The notes below the pieces were generated by a model, which saw only the letters and a list, made by a program, of their open reading frames with translations, had not been told where the DNA came from and did no database searches. Positions 31,601 to 38,769 of a stretch of DNA of 64,000 nucleotides are shown piece after piece; the first letter of the stretch is position 1; each line of letters starts with the position of its first letter. The DNA lies in assembly GCA_016702605.1 (NCBI GenBank), contig JADJDQ010000001.1, forward strand, positions 248,001 to 312,000. The letters run 5' to 3'. The position numbers and the translations under genes are program-made. The DNA comes from Candidatus Intricatilinea gracilis. Lineage in GTDB: Bacteria > Pseudomonadota > Gammaproteobacteria > Burkholderiales > Burkholderiaceae_C.

Positions 31601-32532
31601 CCGTCAGCATTCACTGGAATGCCTTGCGCAATGCCCGTGATATACGCCGTCTTACTCCCAGTTACGACATCATCGACAATACTGATCCCTGCTCTTTCTG
31701 TCGTTGAGTTCCCTGTCGCCGCAACTGTTGTGATTTTTTCAATTAGGTTGCCAGCGGCATCGGTGGTATGGCGAGTGCTGATGCCGCCATTCCCTACATT
31801 ATTGCCAATCGGCCCACTATAGACTTCATAACCTATCGCAAAGCCATTCGCATCAGCCTTGGCGATAGTGAAACTGTGCGTTGCACTAATAAACTGCCCG
31901 TTGGGCTTCTGAGTGATCAGTGTTTGAGAATAGTCGCCCTTGAATAGACTGCCACGCGTCAATGCTACTATCTGATTCCCAGCATTATCAGAATCCACCA
32001 ATGCAGGCAAACTTTCCCACCCATTAAAGGTCAACGGATTAAGCTGGGACCGCCGTCCTGGACCCACCTCCCTACTATCCGTAACTTCAAGATGAATGTG
32101 CGGACCCGTGAAGTCATTTCCAACCGCTCCCCCAAGACTTACCAGCGTCTGCTTGCTCTCGATTGTGCCAATTTGCTGACCAACATCTACAGACGCCCCG
32201 ACTTTGAGCGAATCCGTCGGCTTTACATGGCCGTAACGTACATCAAATGTGCTGCCATCTGCCCTCGTATGGCGAACATCTATATACATGCCGAATCCGG
32301 CGGGATTTCGCAACGTTGAGCCGCCATTCGCATGGGATATATCTATGTGAAGAACTGTACCACTAGATGCAGAATACACTGCACTCCCTGCCGGACCAGC
32401 GTAGTCTACGCCGTCATGCAGAGATCCACCAATTCTAGTCGGCATTCCACTAGTGATTGTGTAGGCAGCTCCGGGATCATACGAACCCAAGGTTCTATTT
32501 GCATTTGGGAAGTTGCGCGAAAAGGCGACCAT
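25657..32532 (-). CDS. Giant type I-secreted RTX protein with N-terminal M23 peptidase domain
   Basis: A 2291-residue protein without a signal peptide. Residues ~25-160 form an M23/LytM metallopeptidase domain with all expected zinc and catalytic residues: His39 and Asp43 (LHDGVDYAGP), His102 (RYGHV), His145 and His147 (GPHIHLEV). After a long unique region (~160-630) come EF-hand-like loops (LDLDGDGVELVD, DKNADGKITLADE, DTNTDGTIDARD, DKNGDGVSDAGE; ~640-790). From ~870 to the end there are nine or so RTX modules with GGxGxD nonapeptides and repeated YxVDNxGDVVxE and NVENLTLSG segments. The C-terminal ~60 residues resemble a type I secretion signal. ATG 32532 is nine bases after the preceding stop; GTG at 32541 is an alternative. 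Calcium-dependent folding outside the cell and cleavage of peptidoglycan cross-links are inferred. The base composition is visibly poorer in GC than the flanks. Confidence 0.88.
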   Translation of the reverse strand: MVAFSRNFPNANRTLGSYDPGAAYTITSGMPTRIGGSLHDGVDYAGPAGSAVYSASSGTVLHIDISHANGGSTLRNPAGFGMYIDVRHTRADGSTFDVRYGHVKPTDSLKVGASVDVGQQIGTIESKQTLVSLGGAVGNDFTGPHIHLEVTDSREVGPGRRSQLNPLTFNGWESLPALVDSDNAGNQIVALTRGSLFKGDYSQTLITQKPNGQFISATHSFTIAKADANGFAIGYEVYSGPIGNNVGNGGISTRHTTDAAGNLIEKITTVAATGNSTTERAGISIVDDVVTGSKTAYITGIAQGIPVNADGSITIPGGSGSVTLTLAVDPLDGGVIQAGTKVFQFSPGASIESCGTGIICVNPNPSGSSIGAQLPDAVRGQAIVVDKGTVSTSDYAPDGQLGAQSVYSAAGVLLGTEVAASGHTTTVPTSTVDTISSKVDGLRDQLGVEDAAVVNATEIRTIAGAQGANETWGGGRLLELSGGDFANWYNLAGDAYEFIATNPSAGGTSLPATPSGDAAVNGSQVDFSYADTISSTAWDGLHLLSGFNQENTTTFATYGLGGTNYLSGLPAFDATLNTSNPNFSLFDGYTSDSGFFNLAPQVPSTPPIDTSLYYIPVTPDFYYGDSFAPIVLDLDGDGVELVDQRDSHAYYDVKGDGFRRHIGWVGTDDGLLVVDKNADGKITLADEVSFALWTANPADSDLDGLRAVFDTNTDGTIDARDTQFGKLMLWQDKNGDGVSDAGELKTLTQAGIANISLTAAAVDWARGGNHVSGFASFGRSNGTRGWAADVGLGYEADGWKATATTAFVKIEQSGGLTYGMANGAALNLNLGTQAMDGAVGGTANDVVTAGTKLGAMLEGNAGNDTLTGGAGDDWLSGGAGIDVLAGGDGDDTLLIDSQDVPASLNGGNGFDIAVVTGSGSVVLDLAIGAFEAAVGGSGDDELTTSGGGRVILAGEGGADFLMGGMGADVLTGGRGTDNINGSGGNDIYVFGIGDGSDMISDYAGFEGTTSTTRETGLIYTRSDPTGSDFARWVNNGVVPSGMSFLMGPGYEISNMLWLGGLINVWYSKTTTTIVYSPRDGGTDTLVFGAGIQGASLMAESIGANLTIGVHDVLVPGAEATAATDNITLWDWLNSPYRIETVRFDDGTSESLANWRVGSGNNDEVWGDSVTSDRLFGAGGDDYINGDGGADTMHGGTGSDYFVVDNVKDEIVEFQSEGIWDNVESSVSYTLSANVEGLTLNGNAAINATGNSQPNTLVGNSASNILNGGLGADAMFGGLGDDTYVVDDYSDIVSEAVGEGNDTIAASISVDLRYSGLNVENITLTGYDDSSATGNDGNNKLLGNFGSNFLDGGLNADTMSGGFGDDHYLVDNAGDVVTEVLSEGHDFVEATVNGYTLGANVEDLLLLGSASSGSGNELNNYIWGNSLANTLYGRAGDDRLYGELGADTLIGGAGNDTYVLKDALDKITELAGEGIDRVIRASTLPASFNIDLNAYANVENADLLGVDNANITGNALNNSLYGNGGNNVLTGGAGNDALGGYAGADTLDGGVGNDSMGGGEGNDTYVIDSAGDVIYEYANEGIDVVRSSIAYTLGADLENLVLTGAVAVNGTGNTLANSLSGNAAANVLDGGTGADTLIGGDGSDTYTVDNVADVVTETNATAATGGTDTVNASVTYTLAANVENLTLSGVAAINGTGNGVNNLINGNAAGNVLNGLVGADTMVGGLGNDTYYVDNVGDVVTETAGAGSDFVYSYVSYILPTEVENLRVLSTGAVNATGNTLGNSIYAGDGNNVLDGKEGADYVSYQYALAGVNVTLGLTTAQLTGGSGTDTILNFEHFVGSNFNDVVVGDAGSNSLNGLGGADTMTGGLGNDVYGVDNIGDVVVELAGGGSDQVNSYISYTMGAEIEIGRVIGAGALNLTGNALNNTLYAGDGNNIIDGGAGSDILSYATNVSMGATVNLNLTTAQATGGSGTDTIRNIEHLWGSNFNDAFTGNANANVFNGGLGADSMTGGAGDDAYYVENAGDVVVELAGGGVDTVYTYIDYTLGAEVEQGRVFATGAARLTGNALANVLYAGAGNNTLDGGLGVDSLTYVLATAGVNVSLASTTAQVTGGSGTDTVLNIENLTGSNFNDTLTGSTSANSISGGIGNDTLSGGAGVDTLSGGVGNDVYLMARGSGVDTVVEADATVGNLDVIRFSADVTGAQIVFSHVGNNLEAAILGTADKIVVQNWYLGAANHVERIEAGDGTVWTDTQLQSLVAAVAAFAPAAATNLPTMQNMAYHPGNSRYMLAAL

Positions 32533-32541
32533 AATATACAC

Positions 32542-33768
32542 TCACTTTAGTTTAAATTGAATAACCGGAGTTGTTGCGTCAACGGGGCCGTGAATGAGAG
32601 TAACCCACTTGCCGTCCACATATATTCGCCAGAAATCTCTCGACATGCGCATCGGCAGTTCAATACGTGCGAGCGACACTCCGTCGCGAGCAATCACAAG
32701 ATGACTTGTTTCAGTTCCCTTCATGGAAGCATCGTCATCTTTCAATTCAAATATCATTCCATCTAATGATTGTGTCGCAGCCAGTACATCCCGATCGATC
32801 ACAGTAACATCACACAATGACGGCGACGCGCCGAGAGCATCGCCCAATTGCAGGGCGAGGGAAACTAAAAGTCGGTCCGACGTCAGAGCAAAAACATTGC
32901 GAGAATTTCCAAGCCCTACCAACTCCGTAGGAGTAGCCACGCATGAGCTGCGTTCGGCCATTTCAGACCAGCCATCAACGATCTTTATCAAACTTGAATC
33001 ATTTGGCGGCTTGCGCAAACTGAGCAATATGCCACTATCAAAAAATCTTGCATGATCCAAGAAATACCCAGCAGGAATTCCATCAAGTACTGCAGCGTCG
33101 GCAAGGCGAAATCCCTGTGCCAGCAATTCGTCCGCTATGCTCCGGGAAGCAATCACTCTGGTCAATTTCCTGTCGGAATAGTCTAGGAAATGACCAATCC
33201 GGGATGACACATAGCTTCCCGCAAACTGGTAGTTGCCATTGCGCAGGTCAACCACACCGAGAAGGCAAATTCTTTTGCCGTCCGGCATCGTCATTATTGT
33301 TCTCAGTAGCAGCCTATCGTCGCGGCATGAAAATGAATACGTCGCATTATTACTCACTTGATCCAAATATCCTTGTGCCCACGGATACTTTCTGAGGTTG
33401 TCGACCAGCGGACCTGTTTCGATCACTATATATCGCGTCTTCAACTCGACCATCGATGTAACTGACAGCGTGAGCGAGTTCTGGGTTAACAAGTTACCCC
33501 ACGGCCGGCCGAAACTTGTTGTATCAGCAACGATATTTCCTTCAGCACCGCAATATGCAGCGAAACCCGGATCTTCTTCGCCACCTGGTATTTTGATATT
33601 TACCACTTTCCCAAGGATAAACTCGTCCCTATCGCCTAACAATTGAACAACCAAAGTGCCGTCTCTTGCCTGGGGAACACTTGCCAACAATTCCTGAGCT
33701 ACCGAGGGCCCAGCAAATACCAAGAGAAGATGAATAATAAGAAGCTGAGCAAAGCGAACTATCTTCAT
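32542..33768 (-). CDS. Unrecognised secreted protein encoded between RTX and exporter genes
   Basis: I do not recognise a family. From the ATG at 33768 the product is 408 residues with a clear signal peptide (KIVRFAQLLIIHLLLVFAGPSVAQ-ELL), so it should be periplasmic or outer-membrane associated. The mature part is mixed alpha/beta without repeats or transmembrane helices; four cysteines lie in the middle region (AYCGAEG, FSCRDDR, KRICLLG, SSCVAT). It lies directly upstream of the RTX gene (TGA immediately followed by the alternative GTG start) and downstream of the HlyD gene, so it belongs to the secretion operon. Roles as a surface partner, inhibitor or immunity protein for the M23 toxin-like domain are speculative. 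It is AT-richer than the chromosome around it. Confidence 0.7.
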   Translation of the reverse strand: MKIVRFAQLLIIHLLLVFAGPSVAQELLASVPQARDGTLVVQLLGDRDEFILGKVVNIKIPGGEEDPGFAAYCGAEGNIVADTTSFGRPWGNLLTQNSLTLSVTSMVELKTRYIVIETGPLVDNLRKYPWAQGYLDQVSNNATYSFSCRDDRLLLRTIMTMPDGKRICLLGVVDLRNGNYQFAGSYVSSRIGHFLDYSDRKLTRVIASRSIADELLAQGFRLADAAVLDGIPAGYFLDHARFFDSGILLSLRKPPNDSSLIKIVDGWSEMAERSSCVATPTELVGLGNSRNVFALTSDRLLVSLALQLGDALGASPSLCDVTVIDRDVLAATQSLDGMIFELKDDDASMKGTETSHLVIARDGVSLARIELPMRMSRDFWRIYVDGKWVTLIHGPVDATTPVIQFKLK

Positions 33769-33935
33769 GGGTACTTTCCGATTGTGGTGACTGTGGGTGA
33801 GCGCGAAGGGCAAATACACTTAAAGCTTCGAAGGAGGCAAATTTCTACATCAGTTTTGCCCATTTGAAGGCGTATTGGCTGACGGAAGGGACTCGCATCT
33901 ATTTGCATAAGTCGCCTTCGTCGATATACCGCCAT

Positions 33936-35356
33936 TCACCGCTCCCTGACAGATTCTTTATATCTTCGCTGAATTGGGTCAATCAAGTACTCAATCAACC
34001 GCCTCTTGTCCGTTGATATTTCCGCCGTGACATTCATACCTGGACTCAGTTTGATCTGCGTGCCGCCTTTGCTTATCAAGTCAGCCTGCAGAACGACGCC
34101 TGCTGCAAATATCGCCCCACGTTTTTCATCGATCACTGCGTCGCTGCTGATGCGCGTGACTTCAGCTGCAACTGTGCCGTATCGGGTGAACGGCAGGGTT
34201 TCAATCTTGACTTGAGCTGTCTGCCCGACTTTGACGAAACCGATATCCTTGTTCTCGACCGACACCTCGGCCATCAAACTCGGTTGACTCGGAACCACCA
34301 CCATGAGTTGTTGGGCCGGCGTCACGACCCCACCTGTCGTGTGCACCGCCAATTGCTGCACTGTGCCATCCACAGGCGCCGTCAGTGTCATCAATCGGTT
34401 TCGCTGCCCCGCCTTGGCGGCGTCTTCATGGAATTGCTTGAATTTCAGAAGGGCCTGGGTGTGCCGTTCCCGCAAGGTGCGCAGGGTTTCGGATTGAAAC
34501 GCATCACGGGTTCTGCGGGTTTCTTCTAGTGTGGCCATAGCTTCGCGCTGGCGCGCCTGAGCGGTAGCCAGGTCGGTTTCCAGTTCAATACGTTCACGTG
34601 TACGGTCCTGACCGAGGTGGCCGGAGACATAACCTTCATCGGTTAACGTGCGGTAATCGTTTTCGCGCTGCTGCGCCAAGGGCAAGGTGGTGCGTAGCTT
34701 CTTGATCTGTTGTTCGACAGTGTCGATTTCAGCCAAGCGCCTGGCCTCTTCGGCGGTGAGTTTCTGCAGCTTGGCCTGGATGTCGGCCCACCTGACTGCA
34801 GTTGCTGCTGGGCGAGTGCTGCGTCAGCTCTGGATATACCGTTTGCATTTGCCAGCGAGACAGGGCGATGGTTTTCCAACGCACCCAGCAAAGCTTCGGC
34901 GCGAAGTTGCTCGATCTGGGCGGCTTGTTTGTCTTGCTGTATGCGCTGCACGTCGGCGGCGGATTGCGTGGCGTCGAGTTCGATCAGGATCTGGCCGGCT
35001 TTGACCTTGCTGCCGTCTTGCACATGAATGGCCTTGACGGTGCCGGCCTCCAGCGGCTGGATGATCTTGCTGCGTTCGCTCACGATGATTCGGCCGGGCG
35101 CGACCGCAACAATATCCACCTCACCGACGATGGACCATGCGATGGCAGCGGTGAATAGTGCGCACAGTACCCAGGCGGCACGGCGTGGTGCTGGGTGTGG
35201 CGGGGTTTCTTGCAGGCTGAGTGCGGCGGGCAAGAAGGCGATTTCATCTTGCATGCGGCTGGGGCCGGCCAGTTCGTGCCGGTACTGCCAGGCTGCGCCG
35301 AAAACCTTGAAATACCTGGCCCAGAGTGCCAGCCAGGCTTGTAGCGTGAAACTCAT
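33936..35356 (-). pseudogene. HlyD-family membrane fusion protein, interrupted by a frameshift
   Basis: The adaptor subunit of a type I secretion system, linking the inner-membrane exporter to an outer-membrane channel. The start at 35356 (reading SFTLQAWLALWARYFKVFGAAW) overlaps the exporter stop by four bases. The first part has the membrane helix (RAAWVLCALFTAAIAW) and a lipoyl/barrel segment (IQPLEAGTVKAIHVQDGSKV). Near 34790-34797 one base appears to be missing: the frame then reads into a stop at 34643, while the other frame continues as WADIQAKLQKLTAEEARRLA, coiled-coil, LTAPVDGTVQQLAVHTTGG, and the conserved end LSPGMNVTAEISTDKRRLIEYL. Rejoined it would be ~473 residues, normal for HlyD. 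Sequencing error, a real mutation or recoding cannot be separated here. Confidence 0.8.
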
Positions 35357-37887
35357 GGGGTGGGCTTGGGCGAGGTGGGCGAGGTGGGCGAGGTGGGCGA
35401 GGTGGGCGAGGTGGGCGAGGTGGGCGAGGTGGGCGAGGTGGGCGAGGTGGGCGAGGTGGGCGAGGTGGGCGAGCTGGGCGTGGTGGGCGTGGTGGGTGAA
35501 TTCGGCAGGGGATTGATGCTGACCTGGGTTTGTGCCGGGTGGTTTTGTGCTGGATGGTTTTGCGGGGCCACCGTGGTGACCTGCGTTGCGCCGCCTTGCA
35601 GCCGCCACAAGTGGGCATAGATGCCCTTGGGGTTGCGCAGCAATTGGTCGTGGGGGCCTTGTTCGACCAGGCGGCCACGTTCGAGCACGATGATGCGGTG
35701 GGTATGGCGCACGGCGCTCAGGCGGTGGGCAATGATGAAGACGGTGCGGCCCTGGCAGATGGCCTGCATATTGCGCTGCAGGATGGCTTCGCTTTCGTAG
35801 TCGAGCGCACTGGTCGCTTCGTCGAAGATCAATATGCGGGGCTGGCTGAACAGGGCACGGGCAATGGCGATACGTTGGCGTTGCCCGCCCGATAGGCTGC
35901 TGCCCGATTCACCCACCAGGGTGTCGTAACCCTGGGGCAGTTCGGCGATGAAGTCGTGGGCGCCGGCCAGTTTGGCGGCGGCGACCACGGCGTCCATGGG
36001 GGCGGCGGGGTCGGTGATGGCGATGTTTTCGCGCACGCTGCGGGCAAACAACTGGTTGTCTTGCAGCACCACGCCGACCTGGCGGCGTAATTGGGCGGCG
36101 TCGATGAGGGCGATGTCGTGGCCGTCGATCAAGACCCGGCCGGCTTCGGGCACGTACAGGCGCTGCACGAGTTTGGTGAGTGTGCTCTTGCCACTGCCGC
36201 TGCGCCCGACGATGCCGATGACTTCGCCCGGCCGCACATCCAGACTCAGGTTGCTCAACACCGGGGTATTGCCGCTGGGGTAGCGAAAGCTCACGTTGTC
36301 GAACGTGACGCGGCCGCTCAGGCTGGGCAGGGGGCTGGCCGATTGGCTGGGTACTTCGGTGGGGGTATTCAAGATATCGCCCAACCGGGCCATCGACAGG
36401 CCGGTCTGCTGGAAATCGGTCCAGAGTTGGGCCATACGCATGATGGGTTGCGCCACCCGCCCGGCGAACATGTTGAAGGCGACAAACTGGCCGACGGTGA
36501 GTTCATGCTCCATCACCAGGCGCGCGCCCATCCACAAGATGAGCAGGTTCACCACCTTGCCGACCAGATTGACGGCCTCGTGGGCTTGCTGCGCCAGGTT
36601 CTGGGATTTGAAGCTGGCGCTTACATAGGCGGCCAGTTGTTGATCCCAGCGCCGGGCCATCTGGGGTTCGAGGGCGCAGGCCTTGACGGTCAACATGCTG
36701 GTGACGGTTTCGACCAGCAAGGCCTGGTTCTCGGCGCCGCGGGCAAACTTCTCGTCCAGGCGGCGGCGCAATATCGGCAGCACCAACAGGCTGATACCCA
36801 CGTACACCGGCAGGCTGAGCAGCACGACGGTGGTGAGTGAGGTGCTGTAGCTGAACATCACGGCGATGAAGACGCCCGAGAACAACAGATCGAGCAGCAG
36901 CGCGACGGCGTTGCCGGTCAGAAACGAGCGGATGTTTTCGAGCTCGCGCACGCGCGCCACCGAATCACCCACCCGGCGCGCCTGGAAATAGGCCAGCGGC
37001 AGTTGCAGCAGGTGGCGAAACAGGCGGGCACCGAGTTCCACATCGATACGGCTGGTGGTGTGGCTGAAGACAAAACTGCGCAGCAGAGTGAGCACACTTT
37101 CAAATACGATGACCACACCCAGGCCGATCATCAGCACATCGAGTGTCGTCAGTGCGTTGTGCACCAGTACCTTGTCCATCACCGCCTGAAAGAACAGCGG
37201 GCTGACTAGGGCGGCGAGTTGCAAGAAGAACGAAACCAGCAAGACCTCGCCCAGCAAGCGCCGGTATTTGACGAGGCTGGGGATGAACCAGCTGAAATCA
37301 AAGCGCGCGAGTTGGCCGACCAGGCTGGCGCGGCTGGTGACCAGTATGAGTTGACCGGTCCATACGCCTGCAAATACAGACAGGGCGACGATGGTGGGCG
37401 GCACGGACTGGTTGGGATCAGTTTGCCCGCCGGTATGGGCATCGGCGCTGCTGGCGTCGACCAGCAAGACTCGGTCGCCGTCACACCGCGCCAGCAGCAC
37501 GACGCGGCCATCGTTCATCAGGGCCAGGGCCGGCAGGGCCACGCGGGGCAGGCGTGTGATGTCACTTTTGCTGAGTTTGGCTTTCAGGCCCAGCTGCTGG
37601 GCGGCGAGCAAGAGGTCGGCGGTGGCGAGGGCCTCGCTCGTGCCTTTGCCCAGCGCATGCAATATGGCCCGGGGCTCGGCGCTGACCTGGTGAAAGCGGG
37701 CAAGGAGACAGAGCGCGGCCAAGCCACCCGCAGCCGTCTTGCCGGCAGGAGGTGCCGCCGATGGGTGGGGGTCGGCCTCGCTTGCGAATTCGTCGCTGGC
37801 GAACGTCGAGTCGTTGCCGGGTCGTTCGACGCTTGTCGCGGTGTCGCCGGTCAGGGGTATGCCGGCAGAGGCATGTGTTGTCGTCAC
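35353..37887 (-). CDS. Type I secretion ABC exporter, HlyB-like, with repeat tail
   Basis: Inner-membrane ATP-driven exporter for the RTX protein. Order: an N-terminal C39-like domain (~50-170, LARFHQVSAEPRAILHAL) without the catalytic Cys of true C39 peptidases, as in HlyB; a six-helix transmembrane domain (~195-480); and an ATPase domain with Walker A GIVGRSGSGKSTL (~556-568), signature LSGGQRQRIAIARAL and Walker B ILIFDEATSALD. The start is a GTG at 37887, the first usual start after an in-frame TAG. After the normal end (~745) there is a Thr/Gln/Asn/Pro-rich segment and then a run of Ser-Pro-Thr triplets encoded by a 9-bp minisatellite, which is unusual for this family. The stop overlaps the HlyD start (ATGA). 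Confidence 0.92.
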   Translation of the reverse strand: MTTTHASAGIPLTGDTATSVERPGNDSTFASDEFASEADPHPSAAPPAGKTAAGGLAALCLLARFHQVSAEPRAILHALGKGTSEALATADLLLAAQQLGLKAKLSKSDITRLPRVALPALALMNDGRVVLLARCDGDRVLLVDASSADAHTGGQTDPNQSVPPTIVALSVFAGVWTGQLILVTSRASLVGQLARFDFSWFIPSLVKYRRLLGEVLLVSFFLQLAALVSPLFFQAVMDKVLVHNALTTLDVLMIGLGVVIVFESVLTLLRSFVFSHTTSRIDVELGARLFRHLLQLPLAYFQARRVGDSVARVRELENIRSFLTGNAVALLLDLLFSGVFIAVMFSYSTSLTTVVLLSLPVYVGISLLVLPILRRRLDEKFARGAENQALLVETVTSMLTVKACALEPQMARRWDQQLAAYVSASFKSQNLAQQAHEAVNLVGKVVNLLILWMGARLVMEHELTVGQFVAFNMFAGRVAQPIMRMAQLWTDFQQTGLSMARLGDILNTPTEVPSQSASPLPSLSGRVTFDNVSFRYPSGNTPVLSNLSLDVRPGEVIGIVGRSGSGKSTLTKLVQRLYVPEAGRVLIDGHDIALIDAAQLRRQVGVVLQDNQLFARSVRENIAITDPAAPMDAVVAAAKLAGAHDFIAELPQGYDTLVGESGSSLSGGQRQRIAIARALFSQPRILIFDEATSALDYESEAILQRNMQAICQGRTVFIIAHRLSAVRHTHRIIVLERGRLVEQGPHDQLLRNPKGIYAHLWRLQGGATQVTTVAPQNHPAQNHPAQTQVSINPLPNSPTTPTTPSSPTSPTSPTSPTSPTSPTSPTSPTSPTSPTSPTSPKPTP
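35371..35496. repeat. 9-bp tandem repeat (CGAGGTGGG) at the exporter/HlyD junction
   Basis: Eleven perfect copies of CGAGGTGGG (35371-35469) are followed by one CGAGCTGGG and two CGTGGTGGG units. On the coding strand it gives a Ser-Pro-Thr tail at the exporter's C-terminus; because the unit is nine bases, copy changes keep the frame. The array ends 14 bases from the overlapping HlyD start codon. Confidence 0.95.
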
Positions 37888-38311
37888 CAGAGGATGTTCT
37901 ATATGTTCGAGTTGCCCGCAAGGCTAGTTCGGCACGAGCCCTTTGCCCCCCCCCGAAGGCGGGTCTTGACAAGAACCGGAGGATCAATGGCGCCAGCTGA
38001 GGCACCCACAGCCGTGACCCACCTGCCGGGCGCAACGATGAGCATGCCGGTGAGTGCTTGTTTTTTCACTTGCGGCATCAGGCAGATCCATGCGCTTGGG
38101 GGACCACCCGACGCCTGGGCCTACCTTTACAGGTGGCGCGGGTAGACGCACATGAGGATTCGAGACCTCGCCCCCAAGGACCCGGGGGGACAGCCGAAAT
38201 CAGCAAAAGTTGCAGCGCACACGCAACACCGCCGGCCGGTGCAAACCCTGATCGATGGCCGGTGACGCAACGCCTGGCGCAGGCGATGCCATCGATACAC
38301 TCGCCCGCACC
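37888..38311. other. Intergenic region upstream of the secretion operon
   Basis: A 424-base gap between divergent genes. It presumably holds the promoter of the leftward secretion operon. Seen: a run of nine C at 37946-37954 (nine G on the operon's strand, ~60 bases before its start), and a possible 52-codon rightward frame at 37987-38145 preceded by GGAGGA at 37978-37983; that frame has no recognisable domain and is not called as a gene. A GAGG/CCTC stem near 38150-38165 has an eight-base loop. I see no tRNA or known riboswitch. Confidence 0.4.
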
Positions 38312-38716
38312 ATGCCATTGCCACGCTATTACCTCTGGTGCCTGCGACTCACGGTCGCCGAATGTGTCGTCGCTTTCACCATCGCGCTGGTGCAGTGGGT
38401 GAACCTGATGCCGCTGTGGATTGCCATGCCGGACGCGCAGCAGCTCACACCCTTCGAGGTGCGCATGATCACCGGCTACGGCTTCTGGGGTGCCATGTGG
38501 GCCATCCCCAATGTCGTGATGCTGGCTTGCCGCGAGGCCGCCACGCTGCGGCGCTTTGCCTTGCTGTCGGCGCTGATGGTTGCCTTGTGGTGGGTGTTCT
38601 GGTGGGGGCAGATGTGGAACGGCACCTGGCACACCTGGGTGCTGGTGGGTTATCTGCCGCTGCGGGCCTTCCAGCTCGGTGCACACGCGGTGTATGCGCG
38701 GCGCGGCGCGGCCTGA
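38312..38716 (+). CDS. Small unrecognised membrane protein
   Basis: Product of 134 residues from the ATG at 38312; an upstream in-frame ATG at 38255 would add 19 residues with no hydrophobic character. Four hydrophobic segments are visible (LRLTVAECVVAFTIALVQWV, YGFWGAMWAIPNVVMLA, FALLSALMVALWWVFWWG, WHTWVLVGYLPLRAFQLGA), with many Trp residues in the second half. No family is recognised. It precedes an unrelated soluble protein gene on the same strand and has no visible link to secretion or C1 metabolism. Codon use looks like the genome average, which supports a real gene. Confidence 0.55.
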   Translation: MPLPRYYLWCLRLTVAECVVAFTIALVQWVNLMPLWIAMPDAQQLTPFEVRMITGYGFWGAMWAIPNVVMLACREAATLRRFALLSALMVALWWVFWWGQMWNGTWHTWVLVGYLPLRAFQLGAHAVYARRGAA

Positions 38717-38769
38717 CGCCCCCCCTCGCCCGACGCCCCCTCGCCGCACCTCACACCTCTCGCCCGGCC

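Noticed and set aside
35371..35496. Possible CRISPR-like or regulatory array
   Set aside because: The 9-bp units are contiguous with no spacers, and the period is a multiple of three within the exporter gene; it is a coding minisatellite.
35357..35608. Longer HlyD start with a repeated His-Leu-Ala N-terminus
   Set aside because: That extension is the exporter tail read in another frame; the ATG at 35356 overlaps the exporter stop and begins the normal HlyD sequence.
37946..37954. Nine-base C/G run as a phase-variation switch for the exporter
   Set aside because: The run is about 60 bases upstream of the exporter start and an in-frame TAG separates it from the gene, so slippage would not change the reading frame; an effect on promoter spacing is possible but unsupported.
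37987..38145. Small rightward gene of 52 codons with an upstream GGAGGA
   Set aside because: The spacing is short, there is no recognisable domain, and it lies in the presumed promoter of the leftward secretion operon.
38145..38170. tRNA-like T-arm (GAGG...TTCGA...CCTC)
   Set aside because: The loop is eight bases, not seven, and no acceptor, D or anticodon arms can be built around it.
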